From: Botrimarina mediterranea | GTDB lineage: Bacteria; Planctomycetota; Planctomycetia; Pirellulales; Lacipirellulaceae | Length of the DNA stretch: 64,000 bases | Direction: 5' to 3' | NCBI RefSeq assembly: GCF_007753265.1 | Contig: NZ_CP036349.1 | Location: 620,001 to 684,000, forward strand | Shown here: in pieces, positions 8,351 to 17,126 of the stretch | How the letters are laid out: each line of letters begins with the position of its first letter | How positions within the stretch are numbered: the stretch's first letter is position 1 | Position numbers and translations under genes: made by a program | Notes under the pieces: generated by a model | Told to the model about the DNA's origin: nothing | Seen by the model: only the letters and a program-made list of their open reading frames with translations | Databases searched by the model: none

Positions 8351-8402
8351 ACGCTTGGTATTAGAAACATCCTCTTCGCTTCTTGAGCACAAAGGCGATT
8401 CG

Positions 8403-9503
8403 ATGAACCGCTTCCGCACCGCTGTCGCACTCGCCCTCACGCTGACGCTCGTTTCAGCCTCGTTCGCGCAAGACAGCCCGCCGAGCGTCGATGCGATGGT
8501 CGATCGCGCCGTCGTGTTCCTCGAGACGAGCCGCGACGAGCAAGGCGCGTTCAGCCCGCACCTCAGCCCCGCAATCACGGGGCTCGTCGCGACCGGCCTC
8601 CTCAAGCACGGTCGCAGCGTCAACGACCCGCTCGTCGCCGACGCCGTGAAGTACGTCGCGGGCTTCGCGAAGCCCGATGGCGGCATTTACTCCGACGGCT
8701 CGAAGCACGGCAATTACGAGACCTGCATCGCTGTGCAGTGCCTCAAGGCGGCCGCCACGGCCCCCGGCGCGAAGGAAGACTATGCCGAGCTGCTCGACAA
8801 GGCGGAGAAGTATCTCAAAGGCATCCAGTGGGACGACGAAGAAGGCCACGGCCTAGAAAGCACAAGCTACGGCGGCGCGGGCTACGGCAGCCACAGCCGG
8901 CCCGACTTGTCGAACACGTCGTTCCTGCTCGACACGCTCCACGCCCTCGGCCGCGACGGCGACGACCCCGCCGTGCAGAAGGCGCTGATCTTTGTGAGCC
9001 GCACGCAGAACCTCGAGTCGGAGTACAACACGACGGAGTTCGCCGCGAAGGTGAACGACGGCGGCTTCTACTACACGCCCGCCGCCGGCGGCACGAGCCA
9101 GGCGGGCCAGGATGATAGCGGCGGCCTGCGCAGCTACGGCTCGATGACCTACGCGGGCCTCAAGAGCATGATCTACGCCGGCGTCGACGCCGACGATCCG
9201 CGCGTGAAGGCCGCCATGAGCTGGCTGCGGAAGCACTACACCCTTGTTGAGAATCCCGGCATGGGGACCTCGGGCCTGTATTACTACTACCACACCTTCG
9301 CGAAGGCCCTCGACGCCACGGGCCAGGACACGTTCACCGACGCCGACGGCGCCGAGCACGACTGGCGCGCGGAACTCGTCGCCAAGCTAGCAGAAGACCA
9401 GCAACCCACCGGCGCCTGGGTCAACACGAACGAACGCTGGCTCGAAGCAGACCCCAATCTGTCGACCGCGTATGTGCTGCTAGCCCTGTCGTACTGCAAG
9501 TAG
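8403..9503 (+). CDS. Secreted prenyltransferase/squalene-cyclase-fold protein
   Basis: 366 residues. Signal peptide to about residue 22 (SASFAQ). The rest is built from alpha/alpha-barrel repeats of the squalene-hopene cyclase and prenyltransferase-beta type: DEQGAFSPHLSPAITGLVAT, KPDGGIYSDGSKHGNYETCI, NDGGFYY and QPTGAWVN. The cyclase DXDD motif is not evident, and export is odd for hopanoid synthesis. A binding or structural role is likelier; such secreted proteins are common in planctomycetes. Its TAG stop at 9501-9503 is the first three bases of an inverted-repeat arm. Confidence 0.8.
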   Translation: MNRFRTAVALALTLTLVSASFAQDSPPSVDAMVDRAVVFLETSRDEQGAFSPHLSPAITGLVATGLLKHGRSVNDPLVADAVKYVAGFAKPDGGIYSDGSKHGNYETCIAVQCLKAAATAPGAKEDYAELLDKAEKYLKGIQWDDEEGHGLESTSYGGAGYGSHSRPDLSNTSFLLDTLHALGRDGDDPAVQKALIFVSRTQNLESEYNTTEFAAKVNDGGFYYTPAAGGTSQAGQDDSGGLRSYGSMTYAGLKSMIYAGVDADDPRVKAAMSWLRKHYTLVENPGMGTSGLYYYYHTFAKALDATGQDTFTDADGAEHDWRAELVAKLAEDQQPTGAWVNTNERWLEADPNLSTAYVLLALSYCK

Positions 9504-9642
9504 GGTCCGCTGTGCGGACCGTAGTTAGCGGAATGCACCCAGGTAAGACCGCGGGTACAAAATAACGTTGCTGACGCGATCGCGTAACGTGACCGCTGCG
9601 CAAGACGGCAAATCGAATCCACGGTCCGCACAGCGGACCCTA
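9501..9642. repeat. 22-bp perfect inverted repeat pair (TAGGGTCCGC family)
   Basis: Arms at 9501-9522 and 9621-9642 are exact reverse complements, and each contains the smaller palindrome GGTCCGCTGTGCGGACC. The spacer is 98 bases. The left arm supplies the stop codon of the preceding gene. A similar design with another sequence is at 35148-35301. Confidence 0.8.
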
Positions 9643-9756
9643 CGGTGACCTTTGCACGCTCCCGCCCTTCTGCTAGTTACCGCCGCGGAACCGCTGCGCC
9701 CGCCGGGCGTCGCGGCGTTCCGCTCCCTTTCGGTAACCTCTGCGTGAGCGTCGTCG

Positions 9757-12057
9757 ATGGATCGCCAACGCTTGATTGTTCGCTTTGTCGCCTTCGCGGC
9801 AGCCGCTGCGCCGTTGACTTCCTTCGCCGAAGAAAAGCCGCCGGCGCCCTGGGCCGCCTCGTCGGCGTCTTCTCAGGCCTCGGTCGCCGACTGGGCCAAT
9901 CAGAAGTTCGCATCGACGAAGCCCGCGGCGGAGGGCAGGAAAACGCCGGCGCCGTTCGACGCCTCGTTCATGGCGAAGCCCGCACCCGCCGGCGACCGTT
10001 ACGGCGCTCCGGCAACGACGGCCGTGCTGAATAGGGCCCCAGAGAACACTGCCCCTCAGAACACGGCCGCCCCGAATGCCATGCGTGAAGCGGGCGATTC
10101 GCGGGCGAAGCGACTCTCCGAAACCAATCCGCTTCGCGGCGGCAACGTCTCGGGCGAGCAAGTGATCCGCGTCGGCGCGACGAGTGACCTGCCGAGCGAA
10201 CGAAAGAACGACGACCCGTTTGCCGCATTCTCGAGTAGTGCGGCGCCGCTGCCGGTCGCTGCGACGCCCGTCGCCAGGCCCGCGGAGCACAGCCCCACCG
10301 AGCACGAGTCATCCGAGCCTGTCCCTCCGCCAGCCGCGGCGGCCGCTCCCAACCGCATCGAGATTGGCGCGACGCCGGTATCGCCAGAGCCGACTCCGCA
10401 GGCCGAGCCCGAGGCGATTGCGATCGCCCCCGAAGCGATGCAGGAGCTGACGCCAGTCGAACGGGCGCCGGTCGAACGGGCGCCGATGAATCGCCGCGAT
10501 GACGCGGATAGCGCTGCGGCTCCGAGGGCTAGCGCCGACGGCTCCGACGTTTATCAACAAGGAAGCCCGCCGGCGGCGCGCGTTGCGTCATCGAGCGCTT
10601 ACGACGAGCCGAAGCGGTTTGACGGCGAGTTTGGCGGGACGTCGATGCCGGCCGCCGAAGGCGTCGGGCAGCCGGGGCCGGCCGAGCTCGAAGGCCCGCA
10701 GGAGGCGTCGCTTGTTGTCGAAAAGCGCGGGCCGCGCGAGGCGCAGATCGGCAAACCCTGTCGCTTCGCGATCAAGGTGCGCAACACGGGATCTGCCGCC
10801 GCGGAGAACGTCGTCCTCACCGACCAAACCCCGGCGGGGACGCGCCTGCTCAAGACCAACCCCACCGCCACCCCGCAAGACGGCAAGATCGTCTGGCGTC
10901 TCGGCACGCTCGCCGCGGGTGAAGAGCGCATCGTCGAGATGCAATTCGAACCGCTCCGCGAAGGACCGCTTGGCAGCGTCGCCACGGTGACGATGGACGC
11001 GTCGGCCAGCGCCCAGACGAAGGTGACCCGTCCGCAGCTGGCGATCCGCGTCGCCGCCGCCAACCGGGTGCTGCTCGGCGAAGAGCAGATCATTACGATC
11101 GAACTGCACAACCCCGGGACCGGCGCCGCGACGGGCGTGATGCTCGTCGAAGACGTGCCGCCGCAACTGCGTCACGCCGCCGGACCGGCGCTCGAGTATG
11201 AGGTCGGCGACCTCCAGCCGGGCGAGACTCGCCGCATCGAACTGAACATGGCCGCCGCCCAAGCGGGCCACGTCGTCAACGCCATCTCCGCGGTCGCGGA
11301 CGGCGATCTCCGCGCCAACGGGTCGGTCGAGTTTGACGTGGTCGCCCCGTCGCTCGCCGTATCGATCGATGGCCCGTCGCGTCGCTACCTCGAACGCCCG
11401 GCGAGCTACACCATCAGCGTCGATAACCCCGGCACGGCGCCGGCCAAGGACGTGCGACTCGTCACCCATCTGCCGCGCGGCATGGAGTTCGTCCGCGCGA
11501 ACAACCTCGGCGAGTACGACGCCACCTCCCACAGCGTTTACTGGAGCCTCGCCGAACTGCCCGAAGGCCAGCGTGGCGAGGTCGAGGTCGTCGCCATGCC
11601 CGTCGCGGCGGGTGAGCACACTTTGAGTGTCGCGAGCGAAGCCCGCGACGGGCTCGAGGCGGAGAAGTCGCACGTCGTCCGTGTCGAAGGCGTCGCGTCG
11701 CTGGCCTTTGAGGTCCGCGACATGGCCGACCCCATCGAGATCGGCGCCGAGACAACGTACGAAATCCGGGTCCTTAACGAGGGCACCAAAGCCGCCACGA
11801 ACGTGAAGGTCCGCGTCGAGGCGCCGACCGGCCTGCGGGTCGTCGCCGCCCAAGGGGACGCCGCCAACCGCATCGACGCCGGCCGCGCCGAGTTCGCCGC
11901 GTTGCCGCGACTCGAACCGGGCCAAAAGGCCGCGTTCCGCGTCCGCGTCACCGGCGCCGAAGCGGGCGACCAACGCGTCACCGTGCTCGTTGAGTCCGAC
12001 GACCTCTCGGGCCCGATCCGGCGCGAAGAGAGCACCCGCGTCTTCGCGGACGAGTGA
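9757..12057 (+). CDS. Secreted DUF11 repeat protein
   Basis: 766 residues. Signal peptide to about 24. Residues 25-315 are low-complexity, rich in Ala, Pro, Glu and Ser, with a short repeat VERAPVERAP. Four DUF11/CARDB-like beta-sandwich domains follow (about 325-760). Recurring cores include VRNTGSAAAENVVLTDQTPA, LHNPGTGAATGVMLVEDVPP, VDNPGTAPAKDVRLVTHLPR and VLNEGTKAATNVKV. This layout resembles OmcB-like envelope proteins, which form surface layers. It stands alone between repeat-rich gaps. A structural envelope role is inferred. Confidence 0.8.
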   Translation: MDRQRLIVRFVAFAAAAAPLTSFAEEKPPAPWAASSASSQASVADWANQKFASTKPAAEGRKTPAPFDASFMAKPAPAGDRYGAPATTAVLNRAPENTAPQNTAAPNAMREAGDSRAKRLSETNPLRGGNVSGEQVIRVGATSDLPSERKNDDPFAAFSSSAAPLPVAATPVARPAEHSPTEHESSEPVPPPAAAAAPNRIEIGATPVSPEPTPQAEPEAIAIAPEAMQELTPVERAPVERAPMNRRDDADSAAAPRASADGSDVYQQGSPPAARVASSSAYDEPKRFDGEFGGTSMPAAEGVGQPGPAELEGPQEASLVVEKRGPREAQIGKPCRFAIKVRNTGSAAAENVVLTDQTPAGTRLLKTNPTATPQDGKIVWRLGTLAAGEERIVEMQFEPLREGPLGSVATVTMDASASAQTKVTRPQLAIRVAAANRVLLGEEQIITIELHNPGTGAATGVMLVEDVPPQLRHAAGPALEYEVGDLQPGETRRIELNMAAAQAGHVVNAISAVADGDLRANGSVEFDVVAPSLAVSIDGPSRRYLERPASYTISVDNPGTAPAKDVRLVTHLPRGMEFVRANNLGEYDATSHSVYWSLAELPEGQRGEVEVVAMPVAAGEHTLSVASEARDGLEAEKSHVVRVEGVASLAFEVRDMADPIEIGAETTYEIRVLNEGTKAATNVKVRVEAPTGLRVVAAQGDAANRIDAGRAEFAALPRLEPGQKAAFRVRVTGAEAGDQRVTVLVESDDLSGPIRREESTRVFADE

Positions 12058-12081
12058 GACGCGATAGCGGATTGAGTGCTG

Positions 12082-12160
12082 ACGAGCCGGGAGCGTTAGC
12101 GACCGGAGGACGCCGGTGCTTGCTTCTCTCTGGTCGCTGACGCCCCCGGCTCGCCTGGAT
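12082..12160. repeat. Full-length GAGCCGGGAGCGTTAGCGACC inverted repeat
   Basis: Left arm GAGCCGGGAGCGTTAGCG and right arm CGCTGACGCCCCCGGCTC enclose a short loop. This is the most complete copy in the window. Other copies or arms are at 1285, 4344, 24120/25264 (split by the mobile element), 43670-43791 and 51236. Position just after two converging stops also fits a terminator. Confidence 0.75.
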
Positions 12161-12634
12161 TCAGTCCAGCCGCACCTTGATGACGGCGCGCTTCGATGTC
12201 GAGCCGGCGGTGTTCGTTGGCGCGACGCACGGCGCGTGCGTGTCTTCGGGGAAGAAGACCATCGCCTGGCCGGGGCGGAATTCGAGCCACTCGCCGTTCA
12301 CGCCCAGCGGGTCGAAGAAGACTTTATCCCCCGCCGCGTCGTAGGGGGTGCGGACCGGCAGGTCGTCGGTGCGAGCTGCCCAGCCCATCCGCTCGGCGCC
12401 TTCCAGTAGGAGCTGGATGTCGGCGTAACGGTTGTGCGCCTCCCACACCGTTGCGGGCCCGAAGGGTTGGGGGGCGACTCGCTCGCAGATCACGAACAGT
12501 CGATCGCCATCAATGGCGTGCCGACCTTCGGCGATCGTTTCCCAATCGACGCTTCGCGCCCACTCAATCGCGTCGGCGAAGTTCTTGCCGAGACACGCGT
12601 AGCGCGCGAGGTCGTCGAGTCGAGTGAGGATCAT
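12161..12634 (-). CDS. YhcH/YjgK/YiaL family protein
   Basis: 157 residues. Cupin-like family (DUF386) that includes sugar anomerase-like and beta-galactosidase-beta-type proteins. The signature is present: GRHAIDGDRLFVICERV (about 37-53), then WEAHNRYADIQLLLEGAERM (64-83) and FRPGQAMVFFPEDTHAPCVA. His/Glu metal ligands are in place. The open frame extends 66 codons upstream into a repeat, but similarity starts at MILTRLDDL, so 12634 is chosen. Likely cytoplasmic handling of a sugar or sialate; no catabolic operon is adjacent. Confidence 0.85.
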   Translation of the reverse strand: MILTRLDDLARYACLGKNFADAIEWARSVDWETIAEGRHAIDGDRLFVICERVAPQPFGPATVWEAHNRYADIQLLLEGAERMGWAARTDDLPVRTPYDAAGDKVFFDPLGVNGEWLEFRPGQAMVFFPEDTHAPCVAPTNTAGSTSKRAVIKVRLD

Positions 12635-12653
12635 GCGATCGAGCAGATGGAGA

Positions 12654-12674
12654 GCCCACGACGCGAGTCGTGGG
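12654..12674. repeat. CCCACGACGCGAGTCGTGGG palindrome
   Basis: A compact 20-base palindrome of the same family as 8275-8350, just upstream of the YhcH-type start on its strand. Confidence 0.65.
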
Positions 12675-12709
12675 AATGAAGCGGAAAGAACGCGACTCGC
12701 GATTGTATT

Positions 12710-12864
12710 CCCCTCCCTTTCAGGGAGGGGGTAGGGGAGGGTCTGCGTTGTCCGTAAAGTCTTCGCGTATTTGGCGAACGAACTTCGACGCGATATCGGT
12801 AACCTAGCCGCACGCCATTGGACGCATTTCACCCTCCCCTAGCCCCTCCCTAAAAGGGAGGGGG
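12710..12864. repeat. Inverted-repeat pair CCCTCCCTTTCAGGGAGGG
   Basis: Arms at 12710-12742 and 12831-12864 are near-perfect reverse complements. Each arm is itself a hairpin of CCCCTCCCTNNNAGGGAGGGG type. They bracket about 88 bases between the YhcH-type gene and cysK. The downstream arm follows the cysK stop closely and may terminate transcription. Confidence 0.8.
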
Positions 12865-12871
12865 ATAAATG

Positions 12872-13810
12872 TCAGCCCGCCAGGCCTTCGAACAGCGGCG
12901 TCGACAGATACCGTTCGCCGAGCGAGCACATGATCGTCACGATCCGTTTGCCCTTCATCTCGGGGCGGGCGGCGACCTTCGCGGCGGCGCACATGTTGGC
13001 GCCGCTCGAGATGCCGGCCATGATGCCTTCTTCTTTCGCCAGCCGACGCGCCCATTGGAACGCCTCTTCGTTGCTGACGGTAAGGGTCTCGTCGACGAGG
13101 CTCGTGTCGAGGTTCTTAGGGATGAAGCCCGCGCCGATCCCCTGGATCTTGTGCGGGCCGGGCGCGCCGCCCGAGATCACCGGCGAGTCGGTCGGCTCGA
13201 CAGCGATCGCTTTGAACTCGGCATTCTGCTTCTTGAGGAAGCGGCTAGCGCCGGTGATCGTTCCGCCCGTGCCGACGCCGGCGACGATGACGTCGATGTC
13301 ATGGCCGGAGTCTTCCCAGATCTCGGGGCCGGTGGTCGCCTCGTGGATCGCCGGGTTGGCGGGGTTTTCGAATTGCTGCGGCATCCACCAGCCGGGTTGA
13401 GCGGCCATCTCGCTCGCCTTGGCGATGGCGCCCTTCATCCCCTCCGCGGCGGGCGTCAGCACGAGGTGCGCGCCGAGCGCCTTCAGCAGCGTGCGGCGTT
13501 CGAGCGACATGCTCTCGGGCATCGTCAGCGTCAGCGCGTAACCCTTCGCCGCGCAGACAAACGCCAACGCGATGCCCGTGTTGCCGCTGGTGGGCTCGAC
13601 GATGTGCGTCCCTTCTTTGAGATGGCCGTCACGCTCGCCCGCCTCGATCATCGCGGCGCCGATGCGGTCCTTTACGCTGTTGAGCGGCTGGAAGAACTCG
13701 CACTTGGCGAACACCGTCGCGTGGCCCTCGGGCACAAGACGGTTGATGCGGATCATCGGCGTGTCGCCGATCGCCATGGCGGCGTTGTCGTAAGTGCGAT
13801 TGCGGGGCAT
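12872..13810 (-). CDS. cysK: Cysteine synthase A (O-acetylserine sulfhydrylase)
   Basis: 312 residues, PLP-dependent, making cysteine from O-acetylserine and sulfide in the cytoplasm. The PLP lysine is Lys47 in LNSVKDRIG. The substrate loop PTSGNTG is at 73-79 and the phosphate-binding GVGTGGT at 178-184. The segment GPHKIQGIGAGFIP and the C-terminal SSGAN are also family features. Length is normal for CysK. It is far from cysH (42.3 kb) within the window, so the pathway is not in one operon here. Confidence 0.95.
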   Translation of the reverse strand: MPRNRTYDNAAMAIGDTPMIRINRLVPEGHATVFAKCEFFQPLNSVKDRIGAAMIEAGERDGHLKEGTHIVEPTSGNTGIALAFVCAAKGYALTLTMPESMSLERRTLLKALGAHLVLTPAAEGMKGAIAKASEMAAQPGWWMPQQFENPANPAIHEATTGPEIWEDSGHDIDVIVAGVGTGGTITGASRFLKKQNAEFKAIAVEPTDSPVISGGAPGPHKIQGIGAGFIPKNLDTSLVDETLTVSNEEAFQWARRLAKEEGIMAGISSGANMCAAAKVAARPEMKGKRIVTIMCSLGERYLSTPLFEGLAG

Positions 13811-13866
13811 GGCGAGAAGGGGGAAGGCGGAAGGACGAAGGCGTAGGAACCCGGGACCAGTCTGAG

Positions 13867-13886
13867 CCGAGGGCGCTAGCCCTCGG
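13867..13886. repeat. CCGAGGGCGCTAGCCCTCGG palindrome
   Basis: A perfect 20-base palindrome upstream of cysK on its strand. Could be a genomic repeat unit or an operator; no second copy was noticed here. Confidence 0.5.
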
Positions 13887-13934
13887 TGTGAACCACGATC
13901 CCGCCGATTGTCCAGCGGCCCTCACTAATGAACA

Positions 13935-13974
13935 ACCCCGCCGCGGGCTCCAAAGCCAGCGGCGGGGCGTTGTC
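13935..13974 (-). terminator. Hairpin terminator after the 14.0-kb gene
   Basis: Stems CCCCGCCGC and GCGGCGGGG pair around a 14-base loop, with CAAC/GTTG extending the stem. The hairpin begins about 50 bases beyond the stop at 14024. The T-run after it is weak (GTTGTTCATT). Confidence 0.5.
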
Positions 13975-14023
13975 TCGACGTTGTAGTGATATCTAACGGA
14001 GAGCCGTGAAGGGCTCTGGCTGT

Positions 14024-14683
14024 TCAGCGAGACACCAGCGCCACCAGCTGCCGCGTCATCAGGCGGAGGTTGTCGGTCATCGCACAGAGGGCGTCGCCGT
14101 TGCGGTCGCGGTGGCCGTGACGGCCGACCGAGACCGGCCGGGCCGCGACGTGGGGCGTGGCGCCGATGCTGACGCCGACCTTGCCGCCGCCGATCACGAC
14201 ACGAAGGCCGCCGCTGCTAATGGGACGCGTGGTGATGCCGGGGTAGTACACTGGCCGGGTGGTCGGCAGGAAGCCCGGACCGCCTCCGAACCGCCGCGGG
14301 TCGGCCAAGGCCGAGCGGACGGCCTCTTCGAGGTCGCGCGCTTGATCATCGACCCGCTCAACGGCCCGCTCCAGCCGGCGGTAGTCGCCCCGCGACACGA
14401 TCGGCCGAGCGGTGATCTCCTCGAGCCGATCCAGTTCGCGGCACAGGTCGTCCAGGTCGCGGTAGACATCGCCGGCGATCAGGCGGCTGAATCGGCTACG
14501 CTCGAACGTCGCGTCGGTCTGGGCCTGCACCAGGGCCATCTGCGAGCGGACCTGGTCCACGTAGCCGTGAAGGCCGCCCCCGCCAGGGCCGTGCTTGTGG
14601 CTGTGATTCGCGGCGGCGGGAAGTGTCAGCAGCGATACGGCAGCGACGGCGAGCGTTGTACGGAACATCGTAGCTTCCCCCAT
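14024..14683 (-). CDS. Secreted His/Gly-rich hypothetical protein
   Basis: 219 residues; a better start may be the Met at 14668. Signal peptide LAVAAVSLLTLPAAANHS. The mature N-terminus is His/Gly-rich (HSHKHGPGGGGLHG). Residues 40-130 are predicted mostly helical with heptad-like charge patterns (DLDDLCRELDRLEEI, RRLERAVERVDDQARDLEEA). The tail is Gly/Val/Pro-rich. No family recognised. A periplasmic helical-bundle protein, possibly metal-binding at the His stretch (inference). Confidence 0.65.
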   Translation of the reverse strand: MGEATMFRTTLAVAAVSLLTLPAAANHSHKHGPGGGGLHGYVDQVRSQMALVQAQTDATFERSRFSRLIAGDVYRDLDDLCRELDRLEEITARPIVSRGDYRRLERAVERVDDQARDLEEAVRSALADPRRFGGGPGFLPTTRPVYYPGITTRPISSGGLRVVIGGGKVGVSIGATPHVAARPVSVGRHGHRDRNGDALCAMTDNLRLMTRQLVALVSR

Positions 14684-15182
14684 TTGCGAGTGGCATTCGC
14701 CCCGTGTGGGGCTTGCTCGCAGAGGGAAGCAACGACGGCGCCGAAGCAGCCGTGCTATGCCTGTAAGTTGCTGCTAGTTATTCACTTACGTCTTTCGCAG
14801 CCGTTGGCGCTTGCTTCATGGAAATGGGAAATAGATATCCCAATGACTTCCATGGCCGGGTGATGATATCAAGATGACTTCAGCCTTGGGCGCCGAAGCC
14901 TTCTATTCTGACCCGATCTCCTCGGACGCGGACCCTCGGACTGGACTTGAGCTCCCGCCGGCGGCTCACTCTCGCACACCCCATCAGGCCCGCGCCAAAT
15001 CGCCGAGGATGCTCCCTAACGCACGATCTCGCCGCCGGTGGACGTTTGTATCGGCCTCGCTGCGGGACGCGAATTCAAGCCATTGAGCAGGCCTGGTCCC
15101 TCATCGCGTTGAAGCCGGGAGGCGTGACACGATTACCGACGGGCGTAAGTTGCGTCACGCCACGAATGGCCGTCCAGCCGCC
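14684..15182. other. Intergenic region, no gene supported
   Basis: About 500 bases between two same-strand genes. The part next to 14683 is the likely promoter region of the secreted His/Gly-rich gene and is comparatively AT-rich (14760-14880). Open frames here lack starts, codon bias or domain content. No convincing repeat was seen. Confidence 0.5.
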
Positions 15183-16250
15183 TCAGCGGTGGCTGCGGCT
15201 CGAGCGACCCGCGTTGCGGCTCCCGCCGAAGAGGAAGTTGAACGGGTTCTTCGACTTCGGCTTGTCGGCGTCGTGGATGTGCGTGATCGGGAAGGTCTCG
15301 ACGCGCTGTCCCTTCTTCCGCGGCAGGCTGGCGATCGACTGGCCGGCGGGCGGGATCACGAAGACCTTGGGGTCGTCGATCACCCACGGGGTGCTCCACG
15401 ACTTGCCGTTGTCCCAGTTGGCGACGTTGAAGAAGAAGTTGTCGAACGCCAGGCAGCGGTAGTTGTACGGGAAGCTCGACGCCAGGAAGTCCTCTTCGGT
15501 CAGGTCCTCGACGCCGGCGTGGCCGTAGTAGTGGATCTGCCCGTCGGGTGTGAACGACATACCGAGCGTCCACCAGCCGGGCTCGGTGATCTTGGTGCTC
15601 CGCATGTCCTGGCCGTTGCCGTTGGAACGGACAGTGATCTGGGCGTGGTCGGCGCCGCCGTTCTGGGCGTTGCCTTTCTGGAACAGGATGAACATGCCCG
15701 GCCAGTAAGCGGCGGTCTCTCCCTCGGGGATGCGGCCACGGCAGTCGGCGCGCATGCCGAAGCTGGCGCCGCTGCGTTGCTCCCATTGCTCGAACGGCGG
15801 CAGGTAGACGCGCACCGTGCAGCTCGGCTGCCAAGTGACAGGGATCGAGCGGCCGATCATCCGATCGACCTTCATCAGCAGGTCGTCCTGCTGCTGTTGG
15901 TTGGTGATGCGGCCGGGGATGCCGGTGTCCTTCGATTGAAAGAGCAGGGCGCCCTCGCTGCCGGGGATGCCGCCGGGCGGCGTGGCGACACGCTTCACCA
16001 CGTCGGGCGTGCCGCGCTTGGCGCCTTCATGCCAGAGCTTGTTGGCCGAGACCGCGCCGGGCGCGCGCTGGTTCTCGTCCTGCTCGTAACTGCTCTTGGG
16101 CAGGTTGAGCCGGTACGACCAGTTGGCGTCCTCGAAATCGTCGAACGCTTGGTAGATGTGATCGCCCGTCCCGGGGACGAACGGCTTGTCGGCGAGCGAC
16201 AGCGCTGGGACGAAACAGAAAGCGGCGACAGCGAGGCGGCGGGTGAGCAT
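15183..16250 (-). CDS. Secreted hypothetical protein, possible jelly-roll fold
   Basis: 355 residues with a signal peptide to about 20 (ALSLADKPF). The mature protein is rich in Trp and Tyr, with alternating strand-like stretches (CTVRVYLPPFEQWEQRSGAS, WWTLGMSFTPDGQIHYYGHA, LAFDNFFFNV). That pattern is what I would expect of a concanavalin-like carbohydrate-binding domain, but I cannot name a family. The C-terminus is basic and Ser-rich. A TAG-free intergenic gap of 140 bases separates it from the chelatase gene upstream on the same strand. Confidence 0.7.
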   Translation of the reverse strand: MLTRRLAVAAFCFVPALSLADKPFVPGTGDHIYQAFDDFEDANWSYRLNLPKSSYEQDENQRAPGAVSANKLWHEGAKRGTPDVVKRVATPPGGIPGSEGALLFQSKDTGIPGRITNQQQQDDLLMKVDRMIGRSIPVTWQPSCTVRVYLPPFEQWEQRSGASFGMRADCRGRIPEGETAAYWPGMFILFQKGNAQNGGADHAQITVRSNGNGQDMRSTKITEPGWWTLGMSFTPDGQIHYYGHAGVEDLTEEDFLASSFPYNYRCLAFDNFFFNVANWDNGKSWSTPWVIDDPKVFVIPPAGQSIASLPRKKGQRVETFPITHIHDADKPKSKNPFNFLFGGSRNAGRSSRSHR

Positions 16251-16393
16251 ACTTGCTCCTCCGTTGGAGTGCTAGCAGAGCGGGCGCGGCCACGCATCCA
16301 GGCGCGCGGCTTTGCTAGGCATCGACCGATTGAGTTCGCGGGTCGAGCCAAATGTGCGGTTAGCGATGCGCACGCGTGGCTCACTCCGGGCGC

Positions 16394-16888
16394 TCACGCT
16401 GACGGCTCACCGCCCTCTTGCATTACGCACCCTCCCGTGGGCCGACAGAGATCGCAAGCCTCGCCGTCGCCCAGCGAGCGTTGCAAGCACTGGGCGATCC
16501 GCAGGCTCATCACCTCCGCCATCAGCTCCTGCAGGCCGAGGGGCGACGTCACTTGGTAGCGGACGCCCGGGTGGTTCCTGGCGGCTTCCGCCGCCAGCTG
16601 AGGGATGTCCTGCGACCAGTGTCGGCCCGGGGACAAGAAGTAAGGGAAGACGACGACCGTCTCGGCGCCGCGCTCGACGCACCGTGCGAACGCCGCGGCG
16701 ATTGACGGCTCCGCCAGCTCCATGTGCGCCGGCTCAACGATCGGCATCTGCGACACCCGCTCGAACAACGCCGCCACATCGTGCAGCAGCTCGTTACTCT
16801 CGGTGCGCCGCGAACCGTGATCAACAACAACAACGCCGACCTTCGCCGGGTCGAGCCGTAGTCCGTCGCTTAGCCGGTCTCTCAGCAT
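16394..16888 (-). CDS. CbiX-type sirohydrochlorin chelatase
   Basis: 164 residues. Class II chelatase fold that inserts Co, Ni or Fe into sirohydrochlorin for cobalamin or siroheme. The first motif is VVVVDHGSRR with His24. The second is FPYFLSPGRHWSQDIP with His90; these are the metal-handling His residues of the short CbiX type. The C-terminal extension CDLCRPTGGCVMQ carries four Cys/Met that could bind a metal. No cobalamin genes are next to it, so the product may serve siroheme for sulfite reduction, consistent with CysH elsewhere in the window. Confidence 0.85.
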   Translation of the reverse strand: MLRDRLSDGLRLDPAKVGVVVVDHGSRRTESNELLHDVAALFERVSQMPIVEPAHMELAEPSIAAAFARCVERGAETVVVFPYFLSPGRHWSQDIPQLAAEAARNHPGVRYQVTSPLGLQELMAEVMSLRIAQCLQRSLGDGEACDLCRPTGGCVMQEGGEPSA

Positions 16889-16892
16889 TTTT

Positions 16893-17100
16893 TAGCCGCA
16901 GATGAACGCAGATAAAGGGCTGAACCACAAAGGGCACAAAGGACACAAAGAAGAATTTGCTGATCGTAAGATGGCGCCGAAGGCACATCGCCACGCTCAT
17001 CTCAAACCGATGGCGATGAAGGGTGTACGGCGCCACCTACGAGAGCGATCGCAGGGTCCAACCTTTCCTTGTGTCCTTTATGCCCTTTTTGGTTCAAGCT
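16893..17100. repeat. Paired CACAAAGG repeats plus GATGAACGCAGATAA arm
   Basis: Positions 16921-16950 (tandem ACAAAGG units) and 17065-17097 are imperfect reverse complements. Just before them is GCAGATGAACGCAGATAA, related to arms at 18372-18397 and 18533-18562. A partial copy of the ACAAAGG unit is at 40097-40120. They sit between the chelatase and an M16 peptidase gene. Confidence 0.75.
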
Positions 17101-17126
17101 TTTAACTCCGCGAAGATTCGCGGTCC

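Noticed and set aside
10588-11973. 461-residue open frame opposite the DUF11 gene
   Set aside because: High-GC codon bias makes long antisense frames. It lacks motifs, while the sense frame has a signal peptide and four DUF11 domains.
12869-13846. 325-residue frame opposite cysK
   Set aside because: Mirror of a conserved enzyme; no motif or start signal.
15150-16559. 469-residue frame opposite the secreted protein at 15.2-16.2 kb
   Set aside because: Crosses a gene boundary and a gap. The antisense gene has a signal peptide and plausible composition.
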